Origin: Alcaligenes sp. SDU_A2
GTDB lineage: Bacteria; Pseudomonadota; Gammaproteobacteria; Burkholderiales; Burkholderiaceae_B
DNA: 64,000 nucleotides
Reading direction: 5' to 3'
NCBI RefSeq assembly: GCF_038237375.1
Contig: NZ_CP151273.1
Span: 2,356,001-2,420,000, forward strand
Each line of letters starts with the position of its first letter. Position 1 is the stretch's first letter. The notes below the pieces were generated by a model, which worked only from the letters and a program-made list of their open reading frames with translations, was not told the origin of the DNA and did no database searches. The translations under genes and the position numbers were made by a program. This document shows positions 1 to 8,985 of this stretch, one piece after another.

Positions 1-269
1 TCCTGGCTGGCACCCAGTTCGTGCTCTACAACCCCAAGCTCGTCCGCGCCTTTCAGCAAAAAAACACCGCGTCGGGGCGGCTGCGCGCCCACAATGCCTT
101 TCTCGGCCAGATACGCCAGGGCCGCCCGCACCGGCGAGCGCGACGCGCCCAGCGCCTGCGCCAAGGATTGCTCGGTCAAATGATGCCCGGCCGGCAAATG
201 GCCTGCTCGTACATAATCGAGCAAGCGGTGTGCCAGCGTCAGGTGCAAAGCATTAAATTCGCTTTTCAT
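1..269 (-). CDS. GntR-family transcriptional regulator, N-terminal part (cut by window edge)
   Basis: The first 89 residues are visible; the rest lies beyond base 1. They form a GntR winged-helix DNA-binding domain: the stretch LTEQSLAQALGASRSPVRAA (about residues 33-52) is the typical recognition-helix region, followed by the wing (GIVGAQPPRRGVFLLK). The ligand-binding domain is not visible, so FCD versus UTRA subfamily cannot be decided. The ATG at 269 was chosen because the homology begins just after it. The gene diverges from the aconitase gene across about 240 bp that contain an inverted repeat of the type GntR proteins bind, so it probably regulates that gene, itself, or both. Family assignment is firm; the target is inferred. 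Confidence 0.85.
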   Translation of the reverse strand, partial: MKSEFNALHLTLAHRLLDYVRAGHLPAGHHLTEQSLAQALGASRSPVRAALAYLAEKGIVGAQPPRRGVFLLKGADELGVVEHELGASQ

Positions 270-376
270 ACAAACCTATTCATGCAAGCGCCGGACGAAA
301 AGACGCTGTGTGCCTACAGACGGCTCCCCATTTCTCTTGGCCAGACTAAAAACCAGAACGAAGCGTTGCCTTTTCA

Positions 377-391
377 TTGTATTATATACAA
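377..391. promoter_or_regulatory. Candidate GntR operator between gntR and the aconitase gene
   Basis: A perfect inverted repeat, TTGTAT-TAT-ATACAA, lies in the AT-rich divergent intergenic region. Operators of many GntR proteins are short palindromes with TTGT...ACAA ends. Its position between the regulator and the divergent aconitase gene supports autoregulation and control of the neighbour. Binding is an inference. Confidence 0.45.
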
Positions 392-506
392 ACAAAATAC
401 AATTTATTGGTTCTATCTGGCCTCCAGGCACCATTTATGCGCCTGGCTCTTCACGGTAACGCCGGTCCGCCCTTCCGGCCTTTTCTGTACGGATGCATTG
501 CTTGCC

Positions 507-3161
507 ATGTCTCAGACTCCACGCCTAGAAACCCTGTCCATCCAGGGCCGCACCCTGCGCTACGTGCCTATCGGCCATATTGACGGCATCGACACCCTGC
601 CCTATTCGCTGCGCGTCCTGCTGGAAAACCTCTGTCGTCAGCACGCCGTGCGCGGCGCGGACGTAGATACAGAGATCCGTTCCCTGCTGGAGCGCAAAGT
701 GGGCGACGGCATTACCTTCTACCCCGCCCGCGTATTTGGTCAGGACATTCTGGGTCTGGTCATGCTACTGGACATGGCGGCACTACGCGAAGGCGTGCAG
801 GCGGCCGGCGGGGATGCCAGCCGCGTACGCCCGCAAGTGCCGATCGACGTCATCATCGACCACTCCCTGCAAGTCGACAGCTGGGCTAACCCGCAGGCGG
901 CAGACATCAATCTGGCCCGCGAATACCAGCGCAACGGCGAACGCTTTGCCTTTTTGCGCTGGTGCTCCAGCAATTTCGACGGGGTCAAAGTAGTGCCGCC
1001 CGGCAAGGGCATCATGCACCAGTTGCACATCGAGCACATAGGTCAGGTCGTCTGGGCCGAACAAGCCGACGGCGGCGAACTGGTCTACCCGGACAGTTGC
1101 GTGGGCACCGACAGCCACACGCCCATGGTCAATGGCCTGGGCATTCTGGGCTGGGGCGTGGGCGGCATCGAAGCCGAAGCCGTCATGGTGGGCCTGCCGG
1201 TCGCCATCGCCCTGCCCGCCGTAGTGGGTATCGAACTGACCGGTTCCCTACAAGACGGCGTGCTGCCCACCGATCTGGTGCTGGTCATTACCCAGAAGCT
1301 GCGCGAACTGGGCGTGGTCGGGAAATTCGTGGAGTTCTTCGGCCCCAGCGTCGATCAGCTTTCGCTGGGCGACCGAGGCATGATCGCCAATATGGCCCCC
1401 GAATACGGGGCCACCGCCGTGTTCTTTCCCATCGACCAGGCCGCCCTGGACTATATGCACATGACCGGCCGCCCTCAAGCGCAGATCGACCTGGTCGAAC
1501 AGTACAGCAAGGCGCAAAAACTGTGGCGCGACCCCCAGGCTCCCGCCCCGGTGTACGACACCGTGCTGAAACTGGACCTGGGCAGCATCAAACCCAGCCT
1601 GGCCGGCCCCAGCAACCCCGAAGACCATCTGGACCTGGACACCGCCGCCCAGCAGTTTCCGGCGCACCACCAGAAAATCGCCGGTCGCCCTTATGACCCG
1701 CAACGCGCCGTGCCCGTACAAGGCGAAGATTTCGCCCTGCGCGACGGCGATGTGGTCATCGCGGCCATCACCTCCTGTACCAATACCGCCAACCCCGCCA
1801 ATATGATGGCGGCCGGTCTGTTGGCCCGCAATGCCGTGGCCCGCGGCCTGCGCAGCAAGCCTTGGGTCAAGACCTCGCTGGTGCCCGGCAGCCAGGTCAC
1901 CGCCGATGTCTTGCAACTCGCCCAGTTGCAAGACAGCCTGGATGCCCTGGGCTTTAACATCGCCGGCTTTGGCTGCACCACCTGCAACGGCGGCTCCGGC
2001 CCGCTGCCGCCCAACATTGTTCAGGCCATCGAATCGGAAAAAATGGTGGCCGCCGCCGTACTGTCGGGCAACCGCAACTTTGAAGGCCGCATCCACGCCA
2101 ACGTGCGTGCCGCCTATCTGGCTTCGCCCGCATTGGTCGTAGCGTACGCTCTGGCGGGCAATATGAATGTGGACCTGACCCGCGAGCCGCTGGGCCAGGA
2201 CGAGCAAGGCCAAGACGTTTACCTGAGCGATATCTGGCCCAAGGCCGCCCAAGTCCAGCAAGCCATTCACGGTGCCTACGAACGGGATCTGTTCATCGAG
2301 CGCTACGCCGAACTGTACGACGGCGGCCAACCCTGGGATGCGTTGGCGCGCGAAGGCAATGGCGGCCACTACCCCTGGGAAGCGGACAGCACCTACATCC
2401 GCAAACCGCCTTATTTCGACGGCCTGCAGCGCGAACCCGCGCCTGTGAAGAACCTGAGCGGCCTGCGCCCGCTGGCCATTCTGGGCGACTCCATCACCAC
2501 GGATCACATCTCGCCATCCGGCTCCATCAGCATGGGCACACCCGCAGCCGATTTCCTGCTGTCCAAGGGGGTCGCCCAGAAAGACTTCAACAACTACACC
2601 ACGCGTCGCGCCAACCACGAAGTGGTCAAGCGGGCGACTTTCGCCAATATCCGCCTGCGCAATAAAATCGTGCCCGGCGTGGAAGGCGGCATCACCAAGG
2701 TCATGCCGGACGGCGAGGTCATGCGCATTTTCGAGGCTGCACAGACCTATCAGGAGCGTCAGGTGCCGCTGCTGGTCATCGCGGGCAAAAACTACGGTTG
2801 TGGTTCCTCGCGCGACTCAGCCGCCAAAGGACCTGCCCTGCTGGGCGTCAAAGCCGTGGTGGCCGAAGGCTTCGAGCGCATCCACCGCACCAATCTGGTC
2901 GGTATGGGCGTGCTGCCGCTGCAATTTCAGGACGGCGTCAATGCCGATACCCTGGAGCTGGACGGCACAGAAGTCTTTGGCGTGCGCGGGCTGGAAGAAA
3001 ACCTGGGCGTGCGCTCACAGGCCGAACTGCTGATCCAGCGCCTGGACGGCAGTCAGCAGGCCGTGCCGGTCACGGTGCGTCTGGATACGGTCGAAGACGT
3101 CGAATACTGGCGTCACGGTGGCATCCTGCCGCGCGTCTGGCGCTCTTACCTGCAGGACTGA
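507..3161 (+). CDS. acnA: Aconitate hydratase (AcnA-type, aconitase/IPM isomerase superfamily)
   Basis: An 884-residue 4Fe-4S dehydratase that isomerises citrate and isocitrate in the TCA cycle or a related tricarboxylate. Visible hallmarks are VGTDSHTPMVNGLG near residue 200, the cluster ligands Cys424 (SCTNT) and Cys490/Cys493 (GCTTCNGG), and the C-terminal swivel domain with GKNYGCGSSRD and FERIHRTNLVGMGVLPLQF. Length fits AcnA (about 890). The ATG at 507 is preferred: the frame is open far upstream, but that stretch is antisense to the gntR gene and lacks aconitase homology. One oddity is the third-ligand region, which reads GCTTCNGGSGPL where housekeeping AcnA has GCTTCIGNSGPL; with the dedicated GntR regulator this suggests a paralogue with a specialised substrate. 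It is not a typical AcnD, whose N-terminus differs. Confidence 0.85.
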   Translation: MSQTPRLETLSIQGRTLRYVPIGHIDGIDTLPYSLRVLLENLCRQHAVRGADVDTEIRSLLERKVGDGITFYPARVFGQDILGLVMLLDMAALREGVQAAGGDASRVRPQVPIDVIIDHSLQVDSWANPQAADINLAREYQRNGERFAFLRWCSSNFDGVKVVPPGKGIMHQLHIEHIGQVVWAEQADGGELVYPDSCVGTDSHTPMVNGLGILGWGVGGIEAEAVMVGLPVAIALPAVVGIELTGSLQDGVLPTDLVLVITQKLRELGVVGKFVEFFGPSVDQLSLGDRGMIANMAPEYGATAVFFPIDQAALDYMHMTGRPQAQIDLVEQYSKAQKLWRDPQAPAPVYDTVLKLDLGSIKPSLAGPSNPEDHLDLDTAAQQFPAHHQKIAGRPYDPQRAVPVQGEDFALRDGDVVIAAITSCTNTANPANMMAAGLLARNAVARGLRSKPWVKTSLVPGSQVTADVLQLAQLQDSLDALGFNIAGFGCTTCNGGSGPLPPNIVQAIESEKMVAAAVLSGNRNFEGRIHANVRAAYLASPALVVAYALAGNMNVDLTREPLGQDEQGQDVYLSDIWPKAAQVQQAIHGAYERDLFIERYAELYDGGQPWDALAREGNGGHYPWEADSTYIRKPPYFDGLQREPAPVKNLSGLRPLAILGDSITTDHISPSGSISMGTPAADFLLSKGVAQKDFNNYTTRRANHEVVKRATFANIRLRNKIVPGVEGGITKVMPDGEVMRIFEAAQTYQERQVPLLVIAGKNYGCGSSRDSAAKGPALLGVKAVVAEGFERIHRTNLVGMGVLPLQFQDGVNADTLELDGTEVFGVRGLEENLGVRSQAELLIQRLDGSQQAVPVTVRLDTVEDVEYWRHGGILPRVWRSYLQD

Positions 3162-3357
3162 TCGTCCTTGGACGGCAGGCCCGGATTGCGGCCCAGACAA
3201 TGGGAACAGCGCACCGCGGCCTGCCCGTCCGGTTCACCCGCGCCTTGAAACAAGCAGGCGCGCCGCCGATGCAGCACCTGATCCAGTTCACGCCGCTACC
3301 CACGCGCCGTCACGACCAGGAACAGAGCAAACGACTCGGGCAAAGAAGTCGCCAGCA
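3162..3357. other. Intergenic region, no convincing gene
   Basis: 196 bp lie between the aconitase gene and the convergent FUSC gene. A short minus-strand open stretch (about 3165-3280) encodes a CxxC-containing peptide, but it has no ATG and no ribosome-binding site and runs into a stop upstream, so it is not called. It could be a relic of a small zinc-ribbon protein. No clear terminator was seen. Confidence 0.3.
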
Positions 3358-5265
3358 TCAGGCTTGCCCCCGCGACATCAGGCCGTCCTGCACCGGGTAG
3401 GCATAAGCCAGAATCTCCTGCGCCCCTTCCAGCGCCTGCACCACGTCCAGCACCGCCTGAACCAGGGCCGGATCGGTGTCGTGGTCCAGCAGCCGGGGCA
3501 AGGCCCGAGCCAGCTCGCCGGGCCGCTGCTCAAAACCCTCCATCAAAGCACAAACACGCTGCACGCAATCCTGCTGCGCCGCCCCCTGTGTGCCCAGGCG
3601 CTGCAACGCCACCATGCCGTAGCCCAGATTAATCAAGGACACCGCCCCCGGCGGCACCTGCGCGCCCAACCACTGCAACAGACGCAGCAGCTGACGCGCC
3701 GCCCGGCTGCGCCAAGCCCGCACACGACGCGGCGGTCTGCGCCGGATCAACGGGTACAATTCACGCACCATGCGGCGCACCAAGGCCTGCCCGCGGGATT
3801 GCGTACGACGCGGCAACACATAAAAGGCCGCGCACACCACGGCGGCACCGGCAATCAACGCGGCCGATCCCTGGACGATAGCCGACACGGCCACCGCCGG
3901 CATGCCCGCCTGACTGGCCAGTTGAAAACACATATTGGCATCCAGCGCCGGCATCGCCGTGGGCCGGTTGGCGCGTGCCAGACCACCCAACAGCATAAAG
4001 GGCAAGACCGACACAATAACCTGCCAGTCCTGCACCACATGCGGCTGCACGGCGTAGCGATACAAACCCGCCACACAAGCCCCCACCACTACGCCGATAA
4101 AAATATTGCGCACCATCAGATGGGGCCTGGGCATGGAACCCAGAATCATGGAAAAGATGCACACGCCTATGGCGGCCAGTTCCAGGGCCGGACTGTTCAA
4201 CGCATACGCCAAGGCTCCGGCCACAAACCCAGCCACACCCGATATCGCCCCGGTGCGCAGGGCCAATGCCCAGTCCACCGCCACCGCCGGCACGGCCAAA
4301 GAACGATGGCTGCGCCGGGGCGGATGGGTCGCAAACAGCCCCTGCCCCGCCCGCCGTATCTGCCCCATCGCACGCCGCACACGTGCCAGACTGACCTCCC
4401 GCGCCGCTAGACCGGATCGTTTGCCCGGCACGACAAGATCGCGCCCCGCCTGCAAGTCGTCCGCCTGCTGCAACAAAAGCCGCGCATATTCCGGATGACA
4501 AGACAGACCTCGGGCGCGCTGATCGGCAATCACACGGCTGGCCGCCAGCAATTCGATGGCGGCATACAATAAGGCATCCACATATGGTATGCGCCGATAC
4601 GCCTGCAAAGAACCGGCCGCATTCAATCGGGCCTGCGCATCCAGTTCGCTCAGCTCAGCCAACACCCGCGCACTCAACTCAGGCGCATCTTTCTGATATT
4701 CCGGGCCCAGATAATGCGCGCTCAAGCGCAAGGCATCCGCCGCCAGATCCCGTACCCGCCCGTAAAAATCGCCCCGCCGACTGTGCGGCGTCCCCCAGCC
4801 CGAAATCAAGGTGGCCACCAGCACGCCGATCAAGGTGCACTCCACCCGCGACAAGGCCAGCTCAAACGAAGCCTGCGGTGCCAGCACGGATGGCAACACC
4901 ACCACCGCCGTCGTAATACCGGCCAGCATGGGCAAATAACTGTGCGCGCCGCGCAACACATGCGTCAGGGCCGAACCGGTGGCCACCACCAGCGCCATGC
5001 AGGCCAACTGCAGATACGGATCGGGCAAATACAAAAAAGCCAGACCCAGCGCCGCCCCCACCAAGGTGCCGCCGATACGGAACAGCGCCCGCTCGTAAAT
5101 CAAGCCCCGCGAAGCCTGGGAAATCACCCAAACCGGCATGGCCGCCCAATACGGATTATCCACCCCCAGCCATACCGCAATCGCAAAGGACAAAGATGCC
5201 GCCAAGGCCAGACGCAAGCCCTGCCACACCGCAGCACGGTCCAGTTGGATCAGTTTGGGAAACAC
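3358..5265 (-). CDS. FUSC-family inner-membrane protein (YccS/AaeB-like)
   Basis: A 635-residue integral membrane protein with the duplicated FUSC layout. It has an N-terminal block of hydrophobic helices (about residues 15-150, containing NPYWAAMPVWVISQASRG and RIGGTLVGAALG), a soluble helical part, a second helical block (about 330-470) and a soluble C-terminus. FUSC proteins act in export of aromatic acids and similar compounds, sometimes with HlyD-type adaptors. No adaptor is adjacent here, so the substrate cannot be inferred. The start is a GTG at 5265 without an obvious Shine-Dalgarno sequence; the first membrane helix follows soon after, so a much later start is unlikely. It is convergent with the aconitase gene. 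Confidence 0.75.
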   Translation of the reverse strand: MFPKLIQLDRAAVWQGLRLALAASLSFAIAVWLGVDNPYWAAMPVWVISQASRGLIYERALFRIGGTLVGAALGLAFLYLPDPYLQLACMALVVATGSALTHVLRGAHSYLPMLAGITTAVVVLPSVLAPQASFELALSRVECTLIGVLVATLISGWGTPHSRRGDFYGRVRDLAADALRLSAHYLGPEYQKDAPELSARVLAELSELDAQARLNAAGSLQAYRRIPYVDALLYAAIELLAASRVIADQRARGLSCHPEYARLLLQQADDLQAGRDLVVPGKRSGLAAREVSLARVRRAMGQIRRAGQGLFATHPPRRSHRSLAVPAVAVDWALALRTGAISGVAGFVAGALAYALNSPALELAAIGVCIFSMILGSMPRPHLMVRNIFIGVVVGACVAGLYRYAVQPHVVQDWQVIVSVLPFMLLGGLARANRPTAMPALDANMCFQLASQAGMPAVAVSAIVQGSAALIAGAAVVCAAFYVLPRRTQSRGQALVRRMVRELYPLIRRRPPRRVRAWRSRAARQLLRLLQWLGAQVPPGAVSLINLGYGMVALQRLGTQGAAQQDCVQRVCALMEGFEQRPGELARALPRLLDHDTDPALVQAVLDVVQALEGAQEILAYAYPVQDGLMSRGQA

Positions 5266-5639
5266 AGGAATGAAGACGATAAGCTACTAAAGCTTGATTA
5301 TATCGTTAGCGCGGCTGTCAATCGTAGAGCATCACTATGGGCTAAGCCTGAACCAAATCATAGCTAACCTACATATCAAAAAAAAAACGACAGCTACTGC
5401 CCGAAAATCCCGCCTGCTGAAAAATCAAAAACCGTATCCAAAACGACGCAGACCGGAACCATTCACCTGATCCGCAACACCTCGATCAAAAATTTGTAAT
5501 ATATTGCAGGCCATAGTTACACTGAAAATTGAAATTTTTAGATCCTTCCACGTTACCCAGCGTCTCCCGACCTAGAAGAACAGTATTTTCTGCCATCCAC
5601 CATACCTCAGAGACTCCTGCCCTGCGATTTAATGTTGCC
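5266..5639. other. AT-rich intergenic region upstream of the TPR gene
   Basis: 374 bp between divergently transcribed genes. It is clearly richer in A+T than its surroundings and must hold both promoters. A TATATT hexamer near 5500 could serve as a -10 element for the TPR gene but no good -35 partner was identified. No RNA gene or repeat was recognised. Confidence 0.35.
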
Positions 5640-8357
5640 ATGAAGAAAAGACGCCAGCAGAAAACCCATCGGCTCCTCAAAAAGCTCATCACCATTGGTC
5701 TAGTCGGAATATCACTGCCTGTCTTTGCACAATCGACTCGCATTTCAACGAATGAACTGGATGCACAAAAGTCCGCCTTCCAGATCAAACTCGACCATCT
5801 TCAAGAGATTCAACATCAGCACTTTGGATGGCTGAACCAACGAATCGACGATGCACTCATCAAGACCGAGCAAACCGATCCTGTCCTGGCCCAAGAACTA
5901 GCGACTCAAGGTCAGATTTTTCAAGTCAAAATCGAAAACCTAGAAGCCAATCAAAGAACCGATATTGAGTCGCTCAATAAGCGCATCGACGATGCGCTCG
6001 AGAAGACCGGACAATCGGTTGATCGTTTTGGTTTTCTGTTAGCTGTTTTTTTAGCCGGTCTAGGCTTAGTAGGCTTACTTACTGTAAACAGCAGATCAAG
6101 GGAAGAGGCTAAAAAAGCCACACAAGAATGGTTAACTAATAATGCAGAAGCAATTTTAAAAACAACCGAGCAAAAAGCCGAAAAACGCCTACAAGAGGTT
6201 TTAGACGATCTGGACAGGAACTTGAAAACTTTTAGCGATCATGCTCAAGCTGCAACTGCGGCCATTGCGCGACAGCAAGCTAACATAGGAGATGATAAAA
6301 ACAATCAAACACAGTCTGCTCTTCCAAACGCTGAAGACAAATCTGCCCTTCAGATTCGAGATGAAGAACTCCAGAAAAAACCAGAGTCTGCCTACTCCTT
6401 CAATGACTGGAATACGCGTGCCCATGCTGCCTATGCGGTTGACAGACTCGAAGACGCCGCCTACTTCTGGAAGCGAGCCTCCCTTATGGAAAATGCTAAA
6501 GAAATAGATATCGCCAAAGCGCTCTACAACAAAGGGGTCACGCAAGGTCAGATGGGAGACAATGCAGCTGCGATCGAAAGCTATGACGAGGTCATACGCC
6601 GCTATGGCGATGCGCCCGAACAAGCACTGCGAGAACAGGTAGCGAAGGCGCTATACAACAAGGGAGTTCGGCTAGGCCAGATGGGAAACAACGCAGCAGC
6701 CATCGAAAGCTATGACGAGGTCATACGCCGCTATGGAGATGCGCCCGAACAAGCGCTGCGAGAACAGGTAGCGAAGGCGCTATACAACAAGGGAGTTCGG
6801 CTAGGCCAGATGGGAAATCACGCAGCAGCAATCGAAAGTAACAACGAGGTCATACGCCGCTATGGCGATGCGCCCGAACAAGCACTGCAAGTACAGGTAG
6901 CAAAGGCCTTGTACAACACTGGTGTCGCTCAAGGCCTGATGGACGACAACGCGACAGCTATCGAAAGCTATGACGAGGTCATACGCCGCTATGGAGATGC
7001 ACCGGAGCTAGTCTTGAGAGAACACGTCGCGAAGGCGCTATACAACAAGGGAGTTCAGCTAGGCCAGATGGGAAACAACGCAGCAGCAATCGAGAGTAAC
7101 AACGAGGTCATACGCCGCTATGGCGATGCGCCCGAACAAGCACTGCGAGAACGGGTAGCAAAGGCGTTGTACAACACTGGTGTCGCTCAAGGCCTGATGG
7201 ACGACAACGCGACAGCTATCGAAAGCTATGACGAGGTCATACGCCGCTATGGAGATGCACCGGAGCTAGTCTTGAGAGAACACGTCGCGAAGGCGCTGTC
7301 CGGCAAAGGAGTTAGGCTAGGCCAGATGGGAAACAACGCAGCAGCTATCGAAAGTTACGACGAGGTCATACGCCGCTATGGCGATGCGCCCGAACAAACA
7401 CTGCGAGAACAGGTAGCAAAGGCGCTATCCGGCAAAGGAGTTAGGCTAGGCCAGATGGGAAACAACGCAGCAGCTATCGAAAGCTATGACGAGGTCATAC
7501 GCCGCTATGGCGATGCGCCCGAACAAGCACTGCAAGAACAGGTAGCGACGGCGCTATACAACAAGGGGGCTCGGCTAGGCCAGATGGGGAACAACGCAGC
7601 AGCTATCGAAAGCTATGACGAACTCATACGCCGCTATGGCGATGCGCCCGAACAAGCACTGCGAGAACAGGTAGCGAAGGCGCTGAACAACAAGGGAGTT
7701 CGGCAAGGCCAGATGGGAAACAACGCAGCAGCTATCGAAAGCTATGCCGAGGTCATACGCCGCTATGGCAATGCGCCCGAACAAGCACTGCAAGAACAGG
7801 TAGCGACGGCGCTATACAACAAGGGGGCTCGGCTAGGCCAGATGGGGAACAAAGCAGCAGCTATCGAAAGCTATGACGAACTCATACGCCGCTATGGCGA
7901 TGCGCCCGAACAAGCACTGCGAGAACAGGTAGCGAAGGCGCTATACAACAAAGGGGTCACGCAAGGTCAGATGGGAGACAATGCAGCAGCGATCGAAAGC
8001 TATGACGAGGTCATACGCCGCTATGGCGATGCGCCCGAACAAGCACTGCGAGAACAGGTAGCGAAGGCGCTGAACAATAAGGGAGTTCGGCTAGGCCAGA
8101 TGGGAAACAACGCAGCAGCTATCGAAAGCTATGACGAGGTCATACGCCGCTATGGCGATGCGCCCGAGCAAGCACTGCGAAAACAGGTAGCGAAGGCGCT
8201 GAACAACAAGGGAGTTCGGCAAGGCCAGATGGGAAACAACGCAGCAGCTATCGAAAGCTATGCCGAGGTCATACGCCGCTATGGCAATGCGCCCGAACAA
8301 GCACTGCGAGGACAGGTAGCAAAGGCACGCAACAATAAGAACATCATCCAAAAATAA
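5640..8357 (+). CDS. Membrane-anchored tetratricopeptide-repeat protein with 14 near-identical units
   Basis: A 905-residue protein. An N-terminal signal or anchor (about residues 12-30, ending PVFAQ) is followed by two copies of a 32-residue coiled-coil segment (core RIDDAL), a second hydrophobic helix (about 130-150) and a linker. Fourteen 43-residue TPR-like units then fill 6510-8315, each built on ALYNKGV..GQMG..AAAIESYDEVIRRYGDAPEQAL. The protein ends with a partial fifteenth unit. The ATG at 5640 starts directly before a signal-like sequence; an in-frame TTG lies 111 bases upstream. TPR arrays are protein-binding scaffolds; the partner is unknown. Unit identity at DNA level is very high, so copy number is probably unstable. 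GC is below that of the neighbours. Confidence 0.7.
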   Translation: MKKRRQQKTHRLLKKLITIGLVGISLPVFAQSTRISTNELDAQKSAFQIKLDHLQEIQHQHFGWLNQRIDDALIKTEQTDPVLAQELATQGQIFQVKIENLEANQRTDIESLNKRIDDALEKTGQSVDRFGFLLAVFLAGLGLVGLLTVNSRSREEAKKATQEWLTNNAEAILKTTEQKAEKRLQEVLDDLDRNLKTFSDHAQAATAAIARQQANIGDDKNNQTQSALPNAEDKSALQIRDEELQKKPESAYSFNDWNTRAHAAYAVDRLEDAAYFWKRASLMENAKEIDIAKALYNKGVTQGQMGDNAAAIESYDEVIRRYGDAPEQALREQVAKALYNKGVRLGQMGNNAAAIESYDEVIRRYGDAPEQALREQVAKALYNKGVRLGQMGNHAAAIESNNEVIRRYGDAPEQALQVQVAKALYNTGVAQGLMDDNATAIESYDEVIRRYGDAPELVLREHVAKALYNKGVQLGQMGNNAAAIESNNEVIRRYGDAPEQALRERVAKALYNTGVAQGLMDDNATAIESYDEVIRRYGDAPELVLREHVAKALSGKGVRLGQMGNNAAAIESYDEVIRRYGDAPEQTLREQVAKALSGKGVRLGQMGNNAAAIESYDEVIRRYGDAPEQALQEQVATALYNKGARLGQMGNNAAAIESYDELIRRYGDAPEQALREQVAKALNNKGVRQGQMGNNAAAIESYAEVIRRYGNAPEQALQEQVATALYNKGARLGQMGNKAAAIESYDELIRRYGDAPEQALREQVAKALYNKGVTQGQMGDNAAAIESYDEVIRRYGDAPEQALREQVAKALNNKGVRLGQMGNNAAAIESYDEVIRRYGDAPEQALRKQVAKALNNKGVRQGQMGNNAAAIESYAEVIRRYGNAPEQALRGQVAKARNNKNIIQK
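6510..8315 (+). repeat. Tandem array of fourteen 129-bp in-frame repeats
   Basis: Fourteen direct repeats of 129 bp (43 codons) without spacers, inside the TPR gene. Many copies differ by only a few bases. Units 3-4 and 5-6 form a near-identical pair block (the alternating ESNNE and AQGLMDD variants), units 9 and 11 share GARLG with DEL, units 10 and 14 share AEV with GNAP, and units 1 and 12 share TQGQMGD. This pattern points to expansion by unequal recombination of one- and two-unit blocks. Confidence 0.9.
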
Positions 8358-8410
8358 ATAATCGAAAACACAGAGCCAAATGAATAACCGCTCCCAGTTG
8401 CCAGCCTGCG

Positions 8411-8854
8411 CTAAGTCCCCTGCTCCCCCAAACGCATCATAATGTGCTCGATCCCCGCGTCGTCGAACACCTCGCCGTATTCCACAAAACCGCGTTTGCG
8501 GTAGAAGTTCCGGGCCTGGCATTGGGCGGCCAGTTTCAGTTCGGCATGGCCGGCCTGCCAGCCCAGTGCCAGTAAATGGTCCAGGACGCGGCCGCCCAGA
8601 CCGGTCGCGCGCCAGGGGCGGCGCACGGCCAGCCGCCCTATGTACCCGTCGGGGCGCAAGCGGCCGGTTGCCACCGGCAGGTCGTGCACATAGACCACTA
8701 CATGGACACAGGCCGGATCGTATTCATCCACTTCGTCGGCCAGCGGCACTTGCTGCTCCGCGACGAACACCTCCAGCCTCACGGCCAGCGCATCTGCCGC
8801 CAATTGGGTCCAATCGCCAGTGCGGAATCGTTCGTCTTGTCGGGCAGAAATCAT
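8411..8854 (-). CDS. GNAT-family N-acetyltransferase (ElaA-like)
   Basis: A 147-residue cytosolic acetyltransferase. The GNAT fold is visible from the N-terminal LRLEVFVAEQQVP-type segment, the central strand IGRLAVRRPWRATGLGGRVLDHLL containing the acetyl-CoA pyrophosphate loop (R/Q-x-x-G-x-G/A type), and the C-terminal NFYRKRGFVEYGEVFDDAGIEHIMM, which resembles ElaA/YjcF proteins. The acceptor is unknown. The ATG at 8854 has AGGA eight bases upstream and is preferred over upstream in-frame codons. It is divergent from the glutamate synthase-like gene. Confidence 0.85.
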   Translation of the reverse strand: MISARQDERFRTGDWTQLAADALAVRLEVFVAEQQVPLADEVDEYDPACVHVVVYVHDLPVATGRLRPDGYIGRLAVRRPWRATGLGGRVLDHLLALGWQAGHAELKLAAQCQARNFYRKRGFVEYGEVFDDAGIEHIMMRLGEQGT

Positions 8855-8985
8855 GCTGTTTTTCCTGAAAGAAGTTCTGCAAAAGCGTGGCAAAACCGTA
8901 CGGAGCGGTCTATTATGTGCATGGTACGGCGTTCCGACCCACAAGATCGGCAGCGTCCTCGCATTTATTTTTGACAGGAGTCATT

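Noticed and set aside
21-506. In-frame extension of the aconitase gene by 162 codons
   Set aside because: Bases 1-269 read perfectly as a GntR domain on the minus strand and the extension has no aconitase homology.
1248-2618. Long minus-strand open frame (456 codons) inside the aconitase gene
   Set aside because: It is the antisense shadow of a high-GC coding sequence; the product is Gly/Val/Gln-rich with no recognisable domain.
6510-8315. Periodic repeats considered as a possible CRISPR array
   Set aside because: The unit is 129 bp with no unique spacers and encodes a continuous TPR reading frame.
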